Assembly (NCBI GenBank): GCA_018812395.1
Contig: JAHJDS010000029.1
Location: 1-9,230 of the forward strand
From: Pseudomonadota bacterium
GTDB lineage: Bacteria; Desulfobacterota; Desulfarculia; Desulfarculales; JAHJDS01
Direction of reading: 5' to 3'
Length of the DNA stretch: 9,230 nt
Of the stretch, positions 1 through 6,319 are shown one piece after another (position 1 is the first letter of the stretch; every line of letters begins with the position of its first letter). Both the position numbers and the translations under genes were made by a program. The notes below the pieces were generated by a model. The model made no database searches. It saw nothing but the letters and a program-made list of their open reading frames with translations, and was not told the origin of the DNA.

Positions 1-950
1 AGCACCGCGTCATCGAGGTGATGCAGCATCACCCGGCCGTCCTTGTTGCCGTCCACCCCCAGGGTCAGGGCGTTGGACGGCAGGAACTGACAGATGCCCA
101 GGGCCCCGGCGAACGATCCCTTGAGGCGATGGATGTCCAGCCGGTTCTTCTCGGTGTAGCGGATCAGGGCGCTTAGCTCCCGGAAGGCCCACTGGCTCTT
201 CCGGTCCAGCCAGGCGACGATGTACTGGCGCGTCCGTTTCCGGCGGCTCTTTTGGTCCAGCCGTTGCCGGACGTCCTTGGCCGCCCGGGGACCGCGGGTC
301 GCGGCCAGCGTGGCCAGGACGTTGAAGACCTGGAACCGGCCCTGGTTGCCGCCCAGATGGGTCTCGATCATGAACAGGGCGGCGATGATCTCCGGCGGCA
401 CACCGTAGAGTTTTTGGTTCTTGAGGAGCAGTTTGCGGTGCCTGACCAGCCAGGCGTGGGTCCGCCGGGCCACCCCGGCCGTGGCGAAACCCCGGTACAG
501 GGCCTTGGTCTCCCGGACGCGAAGCCGGATCAAAACGGTGCGGGGCAGGTATTTGACCCGAGGTGAGGCGAACAGCCGGTCGATCCGATTCTTCTTGAAT
601 CCGGACGCCACCAGGCGTTTTTTCAGCGCGGCGAACACCAGACTCGAGCCCGGGCCGGGCCAGGCCGGATTAGCGGCCGGGGAAATGGTCGGGGAGGTGG
701 CGCCCGGCGGCACGGCCCGCACCAGGGACCAGTTTGGATCGGGCCTTATCGCCGCCCGGTCGGGTGCGGCCGTGGGACCGCCGATCGGCCCGGGTTTCTT
801 GACCGCCCGGCCGGTCTCGGGAGCGACGGCCGGCCGGTCGCCGGGGCCATCAGGGCCGGTCCGGACGGCGCAGCCGGTCAGCAAGACCGCCAGGGTCAGG
901 GCCGCGCCGACGGCCCGCACGGCAGCCTGGGGATGTCGCCGAATCATCAT
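1..950 (-). CDS. MltB-type lytic murein transglycosylase lipoprotein, 3' end cut off by window edge
   Basis: The 316 visible codons begin at a double ATG (948-950, 945-947) and run off the left edge without a stop. Residues 1-27 form a lipoprotein signal peptide with lipobox LLTGC (Cys27), followed by a Pro/Gly-rich linker to about residue 100. The SLT_2/MltB catalytic domain follows: YGVPPEIIAALFMIET at 182-197 contains the expected catalytic Glu196. ICQFLPSNAL at 286-295 and an EF-hand-like loop DGNKDG at 300-305 match the later MltB/Slt35 motifs. By family, it cleaves the MurNAc-GlcNAc bond of peptidoglycan to 1,6-anhydro products, here presumably from a lipid anchor in the outer membrane. 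An AAGGTGA-like ribosome site lies about 11 bases upstream. The gene is divergent from the plus-strand gene at 1070. The family call is firm; the exact Mlt subtype and the C-terminus cannot be judged. Confidence 0.9.
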   Translation of the reverse strand, partial: MMIRRHPQAAVRAVGAALTLAVLLTGCAVRTGPDGPGDRPAVAPETGRAVKKPGPIGGPTAAPDRAAIRPDPNWSLVRAVPPGATSPTISPAANPAWPGPGSSLVFAALKKRLVASGFKKNRIDRLFASPRVKYLPRTVLIRLRVRETKALYRGFATAGVARRTHAWLVRHRKLLLKNQKLYGVPPEIIAALFMIETHLGGNQGRFQVFNVLATLAATRGPRAAKDVRQRLDQKSRRKRTRQYIVAWLDRKSQWAFRELSALIRYTEKNRLDIHRLKGSFAGALGICQFLPSNALTLGVDGNKDGRVMLHHLDDAV

Positions 951-1020
951 CTCGTGGGGTTCACCTTCTCGGTCGGCCGAACGATCGACGCCTTGCCGGC
1001 CCGTCGCCGGCGATAGATGG

Positions 1021-1050
1021 TTGTCTCCCGGCTCAGCCTTGCGGTACACT
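1021..1050 (+). promoter_or_regulatory. Possible sigma70-type promoter for the gene at 1070
   Basis: TTGTCT (1021-1026) and TACACT (1045-1050) each match 4 of 6 consensus bases and are 18 bases apart. They lie just upstream of the ribosome site GAGGGG (1058-1063), so the leader would be very short, about a dozen bases. No convincing promoter was seen on the minus strand for the transglycosylase gene in the same 119-base gap. Confidence 0.3.
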
Positions 1051-1069
1051 GGCCGGCGAGGGGTTTGTT

Positions 1070-1687
1070 ATGTCCGGCGTGGTCGATTTCCCGGGGTCCG
1101 GCGGTGAGTTGCCGGACAACACCATTATTGATAAGCCCTGGCGGTTCCGGCGGGCCGAATGGGCCACCAACGCCCCGGTGATGTGCGGCCTGCACCAGGC
1201 GGCCCTGTTCGAACATCACCGCCAGGAGGTCTGGCGACCCGGCCACTTGCACATCCGGGAACTGCCGATCCACGTCCCGCTCAACACCGGCCAGGTCATC
1301 ACCCTCCGGGGGGTCTTCAAACATCGTCGCCACGAACCGAACATGCGCCAGGTGATGTTCACCGCCGGACTGATGGAGGCCATGATCAACCACCCCTGCC
1401 CCATTCTCCGCACCGACCTGATTCGCCACGTCTACCAGCGCCTGGAGCGGTTGACCCGCGACCTGGGCGTCCGGTGGCAGGGCCAGTGCGACCATTTCCT
1501 GCCGCCCCTGCCGCCGCAACTCTACCATCCGGGCCGCCTGGGCCGGGAGCTGGCCGCCATCAACAATCTGCAGGTCTTCTATGACACCATCAGCCGAGAG
1601 ACGTCCGACCAGTTCGACCTGGCGGCCAAACACTTCGTGTTCTACGTGCCGACCTCCTGGGCGCCGCCGGCTCCCCCGGCCAGGTAA
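1070..1687 (+). CDS. Unrecognised His-rich protein, 205 aa
   Basis: I do not recognise this protein. The ATG at 1070 is preceded by GAGGGG with a 6-base spacer, and the reading frame has strong G/C third positions throughout, so it is very likely a real gene. It has no signal peptide or membrane segment and looks cytoplasmic. It carries 13 histidines (for example at 42, 49, 50, 59, 61, 68, 85, 88, 108, 120, 142, 153, 188) and three cysteines (39, 110, 140). The centre (about 95-132) looks helical, with amphipathic stretches such as MRQVMFTAGLMEAMI. The C-terminal end is Pro/Ala-rich and probably disordered. The many His and Cys would allow metal binding, but no known metal motif is visible, so that is only a possibility. 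An opposite-strand frame spanning 947-1903 is longer but has shadow-like composition. The gene is divergent from the transglycosylase and convergent with the gene at 1791-2486. Confidence 0.75.
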   Translation: MSGVVDFPGSGGELPDNTIIDKPWRFRRAEWATNAPVMCGLHQAALFEHHRQEVWRPGHLHIRELPIHVPLNTGQVITLRGVFKHRRHEPNMRQVMFTAGLMEAMINHPCPILRTDLIRHVYQRLERLTRDLGVRWQGQCDHFLPPLPPQLYHPGRLGRELAAINNLQVFYDTISRETSDQFDLAAKHFVFYVPTSWAPPAPPAR

Positions 1688-1690
1688 ACA

Positions 1691-1763
1691 CTCAGGCCGA
1701 TCCGGCCGAACCATCACCTGGCGATAGGTTCCCCCATCCTCCGGGAGGATGATTCGGCCTGAG
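1691..1763. repeat. Three-stem inverted-repeat structure between convergent genes
   Basis: A perfect 10-base outer stem, CTCAGGCCGA (1691-1700) with TCGGCCTGAG (1754-1763), encloses two further hairpins. The first is GAACC (1708-1712) with GGTTC (1727-1731), extended by ATC/GAT inside. The second is CATCCTC (1735-1741) with GAGGATG (1745-1751) around a 3-base loop. Together they would form a compact three-way junction on either strand. It begins 3 bases after the stop of the plus-strand gene and ends 27 bases from the stop of the minus-strand gene. Neither side has a T-run, so it is not a textbook intrinsic terminator. It may act as a two-way 3'-end barrier, but that is inference. Confidence 0.55.
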
Positions 1764-1790
1764 CCCGTCCGCGAAAAGGTCGCCGTCAGT

Positions 1791-2486
1791 CTACTGGACC
1801 GTGAAGCGCAGGCGTTCGATGACCCGAAAGCCGCCCTTGGGCCAGTTGAAGTACAGCCGGGCCTCATACGCGCCGGGCGGCAGGCCGCGGACCCTGAAGG
1901 CACCCGCGGTCTGCCCCTTGAGGTAGGTCCACTTGCCCCACTTGCGGTCCGAGATCCCGGCCGGGACCACGGTCACCCAGTCGCGGGCGTTGCCGGGCGT
2001 GTTGCGCCAGGTGATGACCACCGGCCTCCCCGGGGCGAACACCGCCGACGGCAGGGCCAGGTACTGGCCGCGCAGTCCGCCCACGGCCCCGCCGACGCGG
2101 AAGCTGAGACGCTCGATGACCCGGAACCCGCCCTTGGGCCAGTTGAAGTACAGCCGGGCCTCGTAAGCCCCGCGGGGCAGATTGCGGACCGTGAATCGGC
2201 CGCTGGTCCGTCCCTGGAGGTAGGTCCACTTGCCCCACTTGCGGTCCGAGATCCCGGCCGGGACCACGGTCACCCAGTCGCGGGCATTGCCGGGCGTGTT
2301 GCGCCAGGTGATGACCACCGGCGCCCCCGGGGCGAACATCGCCGACGGCAAGGACAAATAACGCCCCTGCGGGCCGCCCGGGACCACCTTGGCCGGCGAG
2401 TCGCCCTTTTGGGCCATGACCGGCAGGGCCGCCAGACACAGAACCATCAGCCAGGCCACAACCATCAATTTGACACAACGACCCAT
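1791..2486 (-). CDS. Secreted protein of two near-identical tandem domains, function unknown
   Basis: This is a 231-residue exported protein. Residues 1-25 are a classical signal peptide with a likely cut after PVMA. The mature part is two copies of an about 87-residue domain (43-129 and 142-228), identical at 76 of 87 positions, with a 99-residue period. Each copy has the order LPSA-FAPG, VVITWRNTPGNARDWVTV, VPAGISDRKWGKWTYL, a variable strand, then GAYEARLYFNWPKGGF. The alternating hydrophobic strands and the W-x-x-x-PAG...Y...W-Y pattern suggest a beta-sandwich (Ig-like or SKICH-like), which is inference. No catalytic motif is visible, so an adhesion or ligand-binding role in the periplasm or outside is possible but unproven. 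GGAGGAGGG sits 5 bases before the ATG and fixes this start over the ATG seven codons later. It has its own promoter and follows the SGNH gene's terminator, so it is probably transcribed alone. Confidence 0.85.
   Translation of the reverse strand: MGRCVKLMVVAWLMVLCLAALPVMAQKGDSPAKVVPGGPQGRYLSLPSAMFAPGAPVVITWRNTPGNARDWVTVVPAGISDRKWGKWTYLQGRTSGRFTVRNLPRGAYEARLYFNWPKGGFRVIERLSFRVGGAVGGLRGQYLALPSAVFAPGRPVVITWRNTPGNARDWVTVVPAGISDRKWGKWTYLKGQTAGAFRVRGLPPGAYEARLYFNWPKGGFRVIERLRFTVQ
1801..2357 (-). repeat. In-frame tandem DNA duplication, 297-base period
   Basis: Copies at about 1801-2060 and 2098-2357 encode the two domains of the secreted protein. The match is uneven. The block 1921-2025 differs from 2218-2322 at one base (1989 G versus 2286 A, a silent change), and 1831-1865 is identical to 2128-2162. 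The stretch 1866-1920 differs clearly from 2163-2217. The period is exactly 99 codons, so gain or loss of a copy would keep the frame. Confidence 0.9.
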
Positions 2487-2519
2487 AACATCCCTCCTCC
2501 ATCCGTCTCGGGTTTATTC

Positions 2520-2550
2520 ATTGTAGCCAACCGACCGTGACCCCTGTCAA
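2520..2550 (-). promoter_or_regulatory. Sigma70-type promoter of the duplicated-domain secreted protein gene
   Basis: On the minus strand a perfect TTGACA (2545-2550) and TACAAT (2520-2525, 5 of 6 to consensus) are separated by 19 bases, a little longer than ideal. Transcription would start near 2513, giving a leader of roughly 27 bases that includes the strong ribosome site GGAGGAGGG. Confidence 0.6.
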
Positions 2551-2615
2551 GATTCGTCACGCTAAAAGACCGGTCTGGTGACGACTCTCGGGCCGGTTCA
2601 CCGCCGGATCAGTCG

Positions 2616-2659
2616 AAAAAGCAACCCGAGGAACCGGCTCGTCCTGCCCGTTGGTTGCT
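2616..2659 (-). terminator. Probable intrinsic terminator of the SGNH-type gene
   Basis: Read on minus, AGCAACC (2659-2653, overlapping the stop codon) pairs with GGTTGCT (2626-2620) and runs into five T residues (2620-2616). The 26-base interior could add a short CGAG/CTCG hairpin (2627-2630 with 2638-2641). The stem is short and the loop long, so strength is uncertain. The position between the SGNH gene stop and the next gene's promoter fits well. Confidence 0.5.
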
Positions 2660-4037
2660 ATTTTGGGGGTCGAATCCAGTCCCGGTGGCGGCGATCCAGG
2701 TAGTCGAGCAGGCGCCGGGCCACCACGGCGTGGCCGCGAACCGTGAAGTGACCGTACTTTGGGGCGTCAACGGAACCGTAGCGGTACAGTTCCCCGCCCT
2801 GGTCCTTGGTCACCCGGATGAGGCCCGGCCGCAGGGAAAACACCGGAATGCGGTGCCGCCGGCAGATGTCGATGAACCCGTTCTCAACCAGGTTCAGATC
2901 CAGCGTCGGGTTGTCCCGGCGCCAGGCGACTCGGAGTCCGGCGTCCACCTGCTCGGGCAAGGGGATCAGCACCACCAGGAACTTCACGCCCCGCGTCCGG
3001 CACAGCCGGTTCATCTCGAGGAGCACCCGCTCGGTCACCCGCCACATCCGCTCGGTAAAGGCCAACAGCTCGAGATAGTCCAGGGGCAGTTCCGCAAACT
3101 GCCAGCCGAACCGGGTAAAGGGCACCAGGCGCAGGTAGAAGCTCTTGTCCGCCGCCTCGGCGCCGGTCTCCCGGCGCCTCCCGAGGGGCTCCCCGGCCTT
3201 GCCGCCGCCGAAAAGACGCTTCACCGCAACAATGATTTCGTACTTCTTTTCGTTGATCCAGCGCAGGATGTGGGACCGGGGGATCAGCCAGTACAGGATC
3301 CGACCCCACCAACTGCGCCGGACGCGGTTCAGGCCGCGGTCCTTGAACCCGGTGTCCACCACCAGCCGGCCGTTTTGGAGGGTGACATGGGGTCGCTCGG
3401 TGTTGCCGTACTCGGGGCTGCTGTCGAGCAGGTCGTTCCGGAGGCAGACGAACAGGATGACGATGTCGGGCCGGAAATGAAAGCCCCGATGTTTGAGCAG
3501 GAGGTACTCATGGGTCGTGCCCATGCCCGACAGGCCGGCGTTGACCACCTCCCAGTTGAACATACGCCAGTCACCCTGGGCCCTCAGACTCCGCTCCAGG
3601 ATCTGACCTAAGGTCTTGGTCAGGTCCACCTGCAACGCCTCGACAAACGAGTCGCCCAGCAGCAGAATGCGCCTGGTGCCCGGGGGCTTGATCCAGTTCC
3701 CTTTGGCGTCACGCTTCCAGCCGCGTTCCACGTCGCGATGCCCCAGGGAGTTTATCTTGACGTGGGCCGTGTGCTCCCGCCGCCACCACCCTTCGGTCCC
3801 GGGACTAAGCGACAGGCCCAGTAGGGGATCGAATCGACCCAACAGGGGCGGCGCCGGCAAGACCAGGCGGACGATCACCTCCGCCGCCACCAAGGCCAGA
3901 ATCAAAGAGATCAAGACCAGCGCCAGTCGGCCCAGGCAGCCCCGCCGGGGCCGACCCATCCGGGGGCGAGGGATTTTTACGGGCTCGGGCTGGTCCGCGT
4001 CGCCCGGTCGGCGATCGTCGGGCTCGTCCTGGGCCAT
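2658..4037 (-). CDS. Membrane-anchored SGNH/GDSL-type hydrolase or acyl-transfer protein
   Basis: The predicted protein has 459 residues. Residues 1-33 are charged and Pro-rich. One hydrophobic helix (about 36-60, GRLALVLISLILALVAAEV) would anchor it, with the large domain likely outside the cytoplasm. SGNH blocks are visible: ILLLGDSFVEA (124-134, nucleophile Ser130), NAGLSGMG (166-173, block II Gly), CLRND (198-202, block III Asn201) and YGHFTVRGH (428-436, block V His430). The Asp normally three residues before that His is replaced by Lys427; the nearest Asp is 424. Family members are esterases, lipases or O-acetylation enzymes such as the AlgJ/AlgX type, so modification of an envelope polysaccharide or lipid is plausible, though no substrate can be named. 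The ATG at 4037 has GGAGGA six bases upstream; a longer TTG start at 4088 lacks support. Only a weak promoter candidate (TTGGCC, 18 bases, TATGGT around 4100-4131) was seen. Confidence 0.8.
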   Translation of the reverse strand: MAQDEPDDRRPGDADQPEPVKIPRPRMGRPRRGCLGRLALVLISLILALVAAEVIVRLVLPAPPLLGRFDPLLGLSLSPGTEGWWRREHTAHVKINSLGHRDVERGWKRDAKGNWIKPPGTRRILLLGDSFVEALQVDLTKTLGQILERSLRAQGDWRMFNWEVVNAGLSGMGTTHEYLLLKHRGFHFRPDIVILFVCLRNDLLDSSPEYGNTERPHVTLQNGRLVVDTGFKDRGLNRVRRSWWGRILYWLIPRSHILRWINEKKYEIIVAVKRLFGGGKAGEPLGRRRETGAEAADKSFYLRLVPFTRFGWQFAELPLDYLELLAFTERMWRVTERVLLEMNRLCRTRGVKFLVVLIPLPEQVDAGLRVAWRRDNPTLDLNLVENGFIDICRRHRIPVFSLRPGLIRVTKDQGGELYRYGSVDAPKYGHFTVRGHAVVARRLLDYLDRRHRDWIRPPK

Positions 4038-4043
4038 GGGCTG

Positions 4044-4049
4044 TCCTCC
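4044..4049 (-). promoter_or_regulatory. Ribosome binding site that sets the SGNH gene start
   Basis: GGAGGA on the minus strand lies 6 bases before the ATG at 4035-4037. It supports this start over the in-frame TTG 17 codons upstream, whose extra residues do not look like a conserved N-terminus. Confidence 0.75.
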
Positions 4050-4161
4050 GCTGGGGCCTGGCCGATCACTCCATCGGACTGCCGGCAAGGTCCACGGCCA
4101 ATACCATAGTCTGAAAAGACCCGGCCGGCCAACTCATTTTTCACGACTTCTGATCACGAGC

Positions 4162-4189
4162 CTCCGATATCCGGAGCATCGATATCCGG
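4162..4189. repeat. Paired CGATATCCGG direct repeat with overlapping hairpin
   Basis: CGATATCCGG occurs at 4165-4174 and again at 4180-4189, 15 bases start to start. The first copy lies inside a perfect inverted repeat CTCCG-5-CGGAG (4162-4176). TCACGA is also repeated nearby at 4141-4146 and 4154-4159. The site lies between the ClC stop and the SGNH gene start, so it could be a regulator site for the SGNH gene or part of the ClC transcript's 3' end. No T-run follows on the minus strand. Confidence 0.4.
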
Positions 4190-4205
4190 CCGACTGACGT
4201 GCCCC

Positions 4206-6098
4206 TCACGACCGGCCGAACACGTCCGGGTCACCGGTCAGACGGCGATCCACTTCATGGTGGTAGGCCGAGATCACGTCCTCGTGGTCCAACAGGCCCA
4301 GGATGGCCCCGGACTCGACGTCCACCACCGGAACGGTCCCAAAGCCGCTGTCTATAAATTTCATAAGGGCCGAATACAGGGTCTCCGAGGTGGTGACCCA
4401 CACCGGGTCCTTGGCCACGTCGCCGACCACGACCAGATCCAGGATGGCGTCCTCGAACAGGATCGTCCGCACGTCCCGGAGGGATAAAATGCCGGTCAGC
4501 CGGCCCTCCCGATCGACCACCGGGTAGTGGTTGTGGCTGGAGCGGGCCAGCACCCGCCGCAGCTCGCCAAAGCGCATCGAGGCCGGCAGGATCTCGACCC
4601 GCGACGGCTGAAACACGTCGCCGACTTTCATCTCCTCGAGGACGTTGACCGTCATGTCCGCGGCGTGGGCCGGAGAGGCGAACTTGTTCTTGACCTGTTT
4701 CTCGTAGATGGACCACCGCCGGGTGAGCAGAATGGCGATGACCGAGACCAGCATCAGCGGGGCCAGGAGCCCGTACCCCCGGGTCATCTCCGAGACCATG
4801 AGCAGGGCCCCGATGGGCGCCGAGGCCACGCCGGCAAAGAAGCTGGCCATGCCCACCAACACGTACCCGCCCGGCTGGGTGACCAATTCCGGGAACAGCA
4901 GGTTCCCCAGGTACCCGATCACGCCGCCGATCATGCCGCCGATGAACAGCGACGGACCGAACACGCCGCCCGAGCCGCCCGAGCCGATGGTCAGGGCGGT
5001 GGTGACCATCTTGCCGAAGATGGCCAGGATCATGATCCACAGCACGGCCTGGCCGTAGATGGCCTGCTGGATGAAACCGTATCCGCCGCCGATCACCTGG
5101 GGCAAAAACAGGGCGATGAAGCCCACGCCCAAGCCCCCCAGGGCCGGCTTGAAGTGGGGCGGAATGCGTATCTTCCGAAAGACGTGATCCCGAGCCCCGT
5201 AAAAGACCTTGATGTACAGGATACCCAACGGGGCGCAGACCAGCCCCAACACGGCGTAGACCAGGAGTTCGAGGGGATTGGTGAACTGGAACTTGGGCGT
5301 GTCAAAGATGGCTTCCTGGCCGAAGACGAACGTGAACAGGCTGTAGGCGACCACCGAGGAGATGATGCAGGGGATGATGGCCTCGGTCTCGAAATCCTCG
5401 GAGTAGAGGATCTCGACGGCGGTGATGGCCCCCCCCAGGGGGGCCCGGAAAATGGCCCCCAAACCGCCGGCCGTTCCGGCCAGAAGGAGCAGCCGCCGGT
5501 CCTTGACGTCCATCTTGAGGACTTGGGCCAGCCACGAGCCGTAACCGGCCCCGATCTGGGCGATGGGTCCCTCCCGCCCGGCGCTGCCGCCCGTGGCCAG
5601 GGTGATGATCGAGGCGATGCTCTTGACGATCGGCACCCGGGCCCGAATGATGCCCGCCCGGCGGTGGAAGGCCTCGATCATGGCGTCGGTGCCGTGGCCC
5701 TCGGCCTCGGGGGCGAAGGTGTAGACCAGCAGGCCGCTCAGCAGGCCGCCCAAGGCCGGGACGAGGAACAGGAGCCAGGGCCGATAATCGTGGCCCCGTA
5801 TCTGGGCCACCAGGGCCTCGATGTTCAATCTCGAAGTGTCGATAAAATCCTGGCCCGGCAGGGGCAGCTTCAGCCACTGCAGACCGAAGTGGGCCTCGAC
5901 CAGCCGCTCACCGGCCGGGGCCGGGACGTGCAGCCCGGCGCCGACCTCCAGCACGAAATACTTGCCCCACTCCAGAAGGTAGAAGAAGAGACAGGCCCCC
6001 AGGCCCGACACCAGACCGACCATCACCCCGTAGAACACCCAACGAACCACCCGCACCGCGCCGGGCGTGGTCAGCCGATATTTGATCCTTTGACGCAT
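4206..6098 (-). CDS. ClC-family chloride channel/transporter with two C-terminal CBS domains
   Basis: This is a polytopic inner-membrane ClC protein of 630 residues from the ATG at 6098. Anion-path motifs are GHGTD (134-138, in place of GSGIP), GREGP (174-178, gating Glu176) and GSGGVFGPSLFIGG (375-388), with the pore Tyr442 in TRGYGLLAP. After the membrane core, two CBS domains (about 490-550 and 556-615) probably sense nucleotide or ionic state, as in other CBS-tailed ClCs. At FRAPLGGAITAVEI (217-230) the second Glu of ClC-ec1 (Glu203, the inner proton site) is Ile230, which favours a passive channel over a Cl-/H+ exchanger. An extra segment of about 50 residues (51-105) lies between the first two helices and is likely periplasmic. 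An in-frame GTG at 6140 would add 14 residues, but a TATAAT box 12 bases upstream leaves almost no leader, so I prefer 6098. Neither start has a clear ribosome site. Confidence 0.93.
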   Translation of the reverse strand: MRQRIKYRLTTPGAVRVVRWVFYGVMVGLVSGLGACLFFYLLEWGKYFVLEVGAGLHVPAPAGERLVEAHFGLQWLKLPLPGQDFIDTSRLNIEALVAQIRGHDYRPWLLFLVPALGGLLSGLLVYTFAPEAEGHGTDAMIEAFHRRAGIIRARVPIVKSIASIITLATGGSAGREGPIAQIGAGYGSWLAQVLKMDVKDRRLLLLAGTAGGLGAIFRAPLGGAITAVEILYSEDFETEAIIPCIISSVVAYSLFTFVFGQEAIFDTPKFQFTNPLELLVYAVLGLVCAPLGILYIKVFYGARDHVFRKIRIPPHFKPALGGLGVGFIALFLPQVIGGGYGFIQQAIYGQAVLWIMILAIFGKMVTTALTIGSGGSGGVFGPSLFIGGMIGGVIGYLGNLLFPELVTQPGGYVLVGMASFFAGVASAPIGALLMVSEMTRGYGLLAPLMLVSVIAILLTRRWSIYEKQVKNKFASPAHAADMTVNVLEEMKVGDVFQPSRVEILPASMRFGELRRVLARSSHNHYPVVDREGRLTGILSLRDVRTILFEDAILDLVVVGDVAKDPVWVTTSETLYSALMKFIDSGFGTVPVVDVESGAILGLLDHEDVISAYHHEVDRRLTGDPDVFGRS

Positions 6099-6151
6099 CG
6101 CGATTCGGTCTTGGCCGCCTTCTCGGGACCGGGCATCCACAGCGGAATCGA

Positions 6152-6205
6152 ATTATATAGCACCTTGGCCGCGTCGGGGGAAAAGAAAAATCACTTTTTT
6201 TTCCC
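6152..6205 (-). promoter_or_regulatory. Promoter of the ClC gene with A/T tract upstream
   Basis: The minus strand reads GGTGCTATATAAT, with a perfect TATAAT at 6157-6152 and TG just upstream, but no good -35 box. An A/T-rich tract at 6181-6203 would lie about 35-60 bases upstream of the start point, where UP elements act. The tract is an inverted repeat, GGGAAAAGAAA (6178-6188) with TTTTTTTTCCC (6195-6205), with one G-T mismatch. Transcription would start near 6145. Confidence 0.5.
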
Positions 6206-6223
6206 TCGGGGGCCGCGCCCGAG

Positions 6224-6254
6224 TTGACAGACACCCCTCCCCATTGATTAGATT
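6224..6254 (+). promoter_or_regulatory. Sigma70-type promoter of the Met-rich exported protein gene
   Basis: A perfect TTGACA (6224-6229) is followed after 19 bases by TAGATT (6249-6254, 4 of 6). TATAAC at 6254-6259 is a better -10 but 24 bases away, too far for the same -35. The leader would be about 55-60 bases. This promoter faces away from the ClC promoter across the same AT-rich gap. Confidence 0.5.
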
Positions 6255-6319
6255 ATAACAACAGATCGAAACCAGTCGACGTTTGCGAACATCGCCAAGA
6301 AAATCAGAGGGAGGGAATC

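Noticed and set aside
947..1903. Minus-strand open frame of 318 codons opposite the His-rich gene
   Set aside because: Composition is that of a frame opposite a GC-rich gene (V, D, H, Q, G-rich), it overlaps three better genes, and it has no ribosome site or recognisable motif.
1749..2540. Plus-strand open frame of 263 codons
   Set aside because: It is antisense to the duplicated-domain secreted protein, which has a signal peptide, promoter and ribosome site; its apparent repeats are the same duplication read backwards.
2661..2700. tRNA-like GGGTCGAATCC stretch
   Set aside because: It lies in the last codons of the SGNH-type gene and no acceptor, D or anticodon stems can be formed around it. 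A similar match near 3825 is also coding.
2655..3611. Plus-strand open frame of 318 codons
   Set aside because: Antisense of the SGNH-type gene, whose GDSF and other blocks are clear.
4527..6227. Plus-strand open frame of 566 codons
   Set aside because: Antisense of the ClC gene; rich in D, G, Q, H as expected of such a shadow frame.
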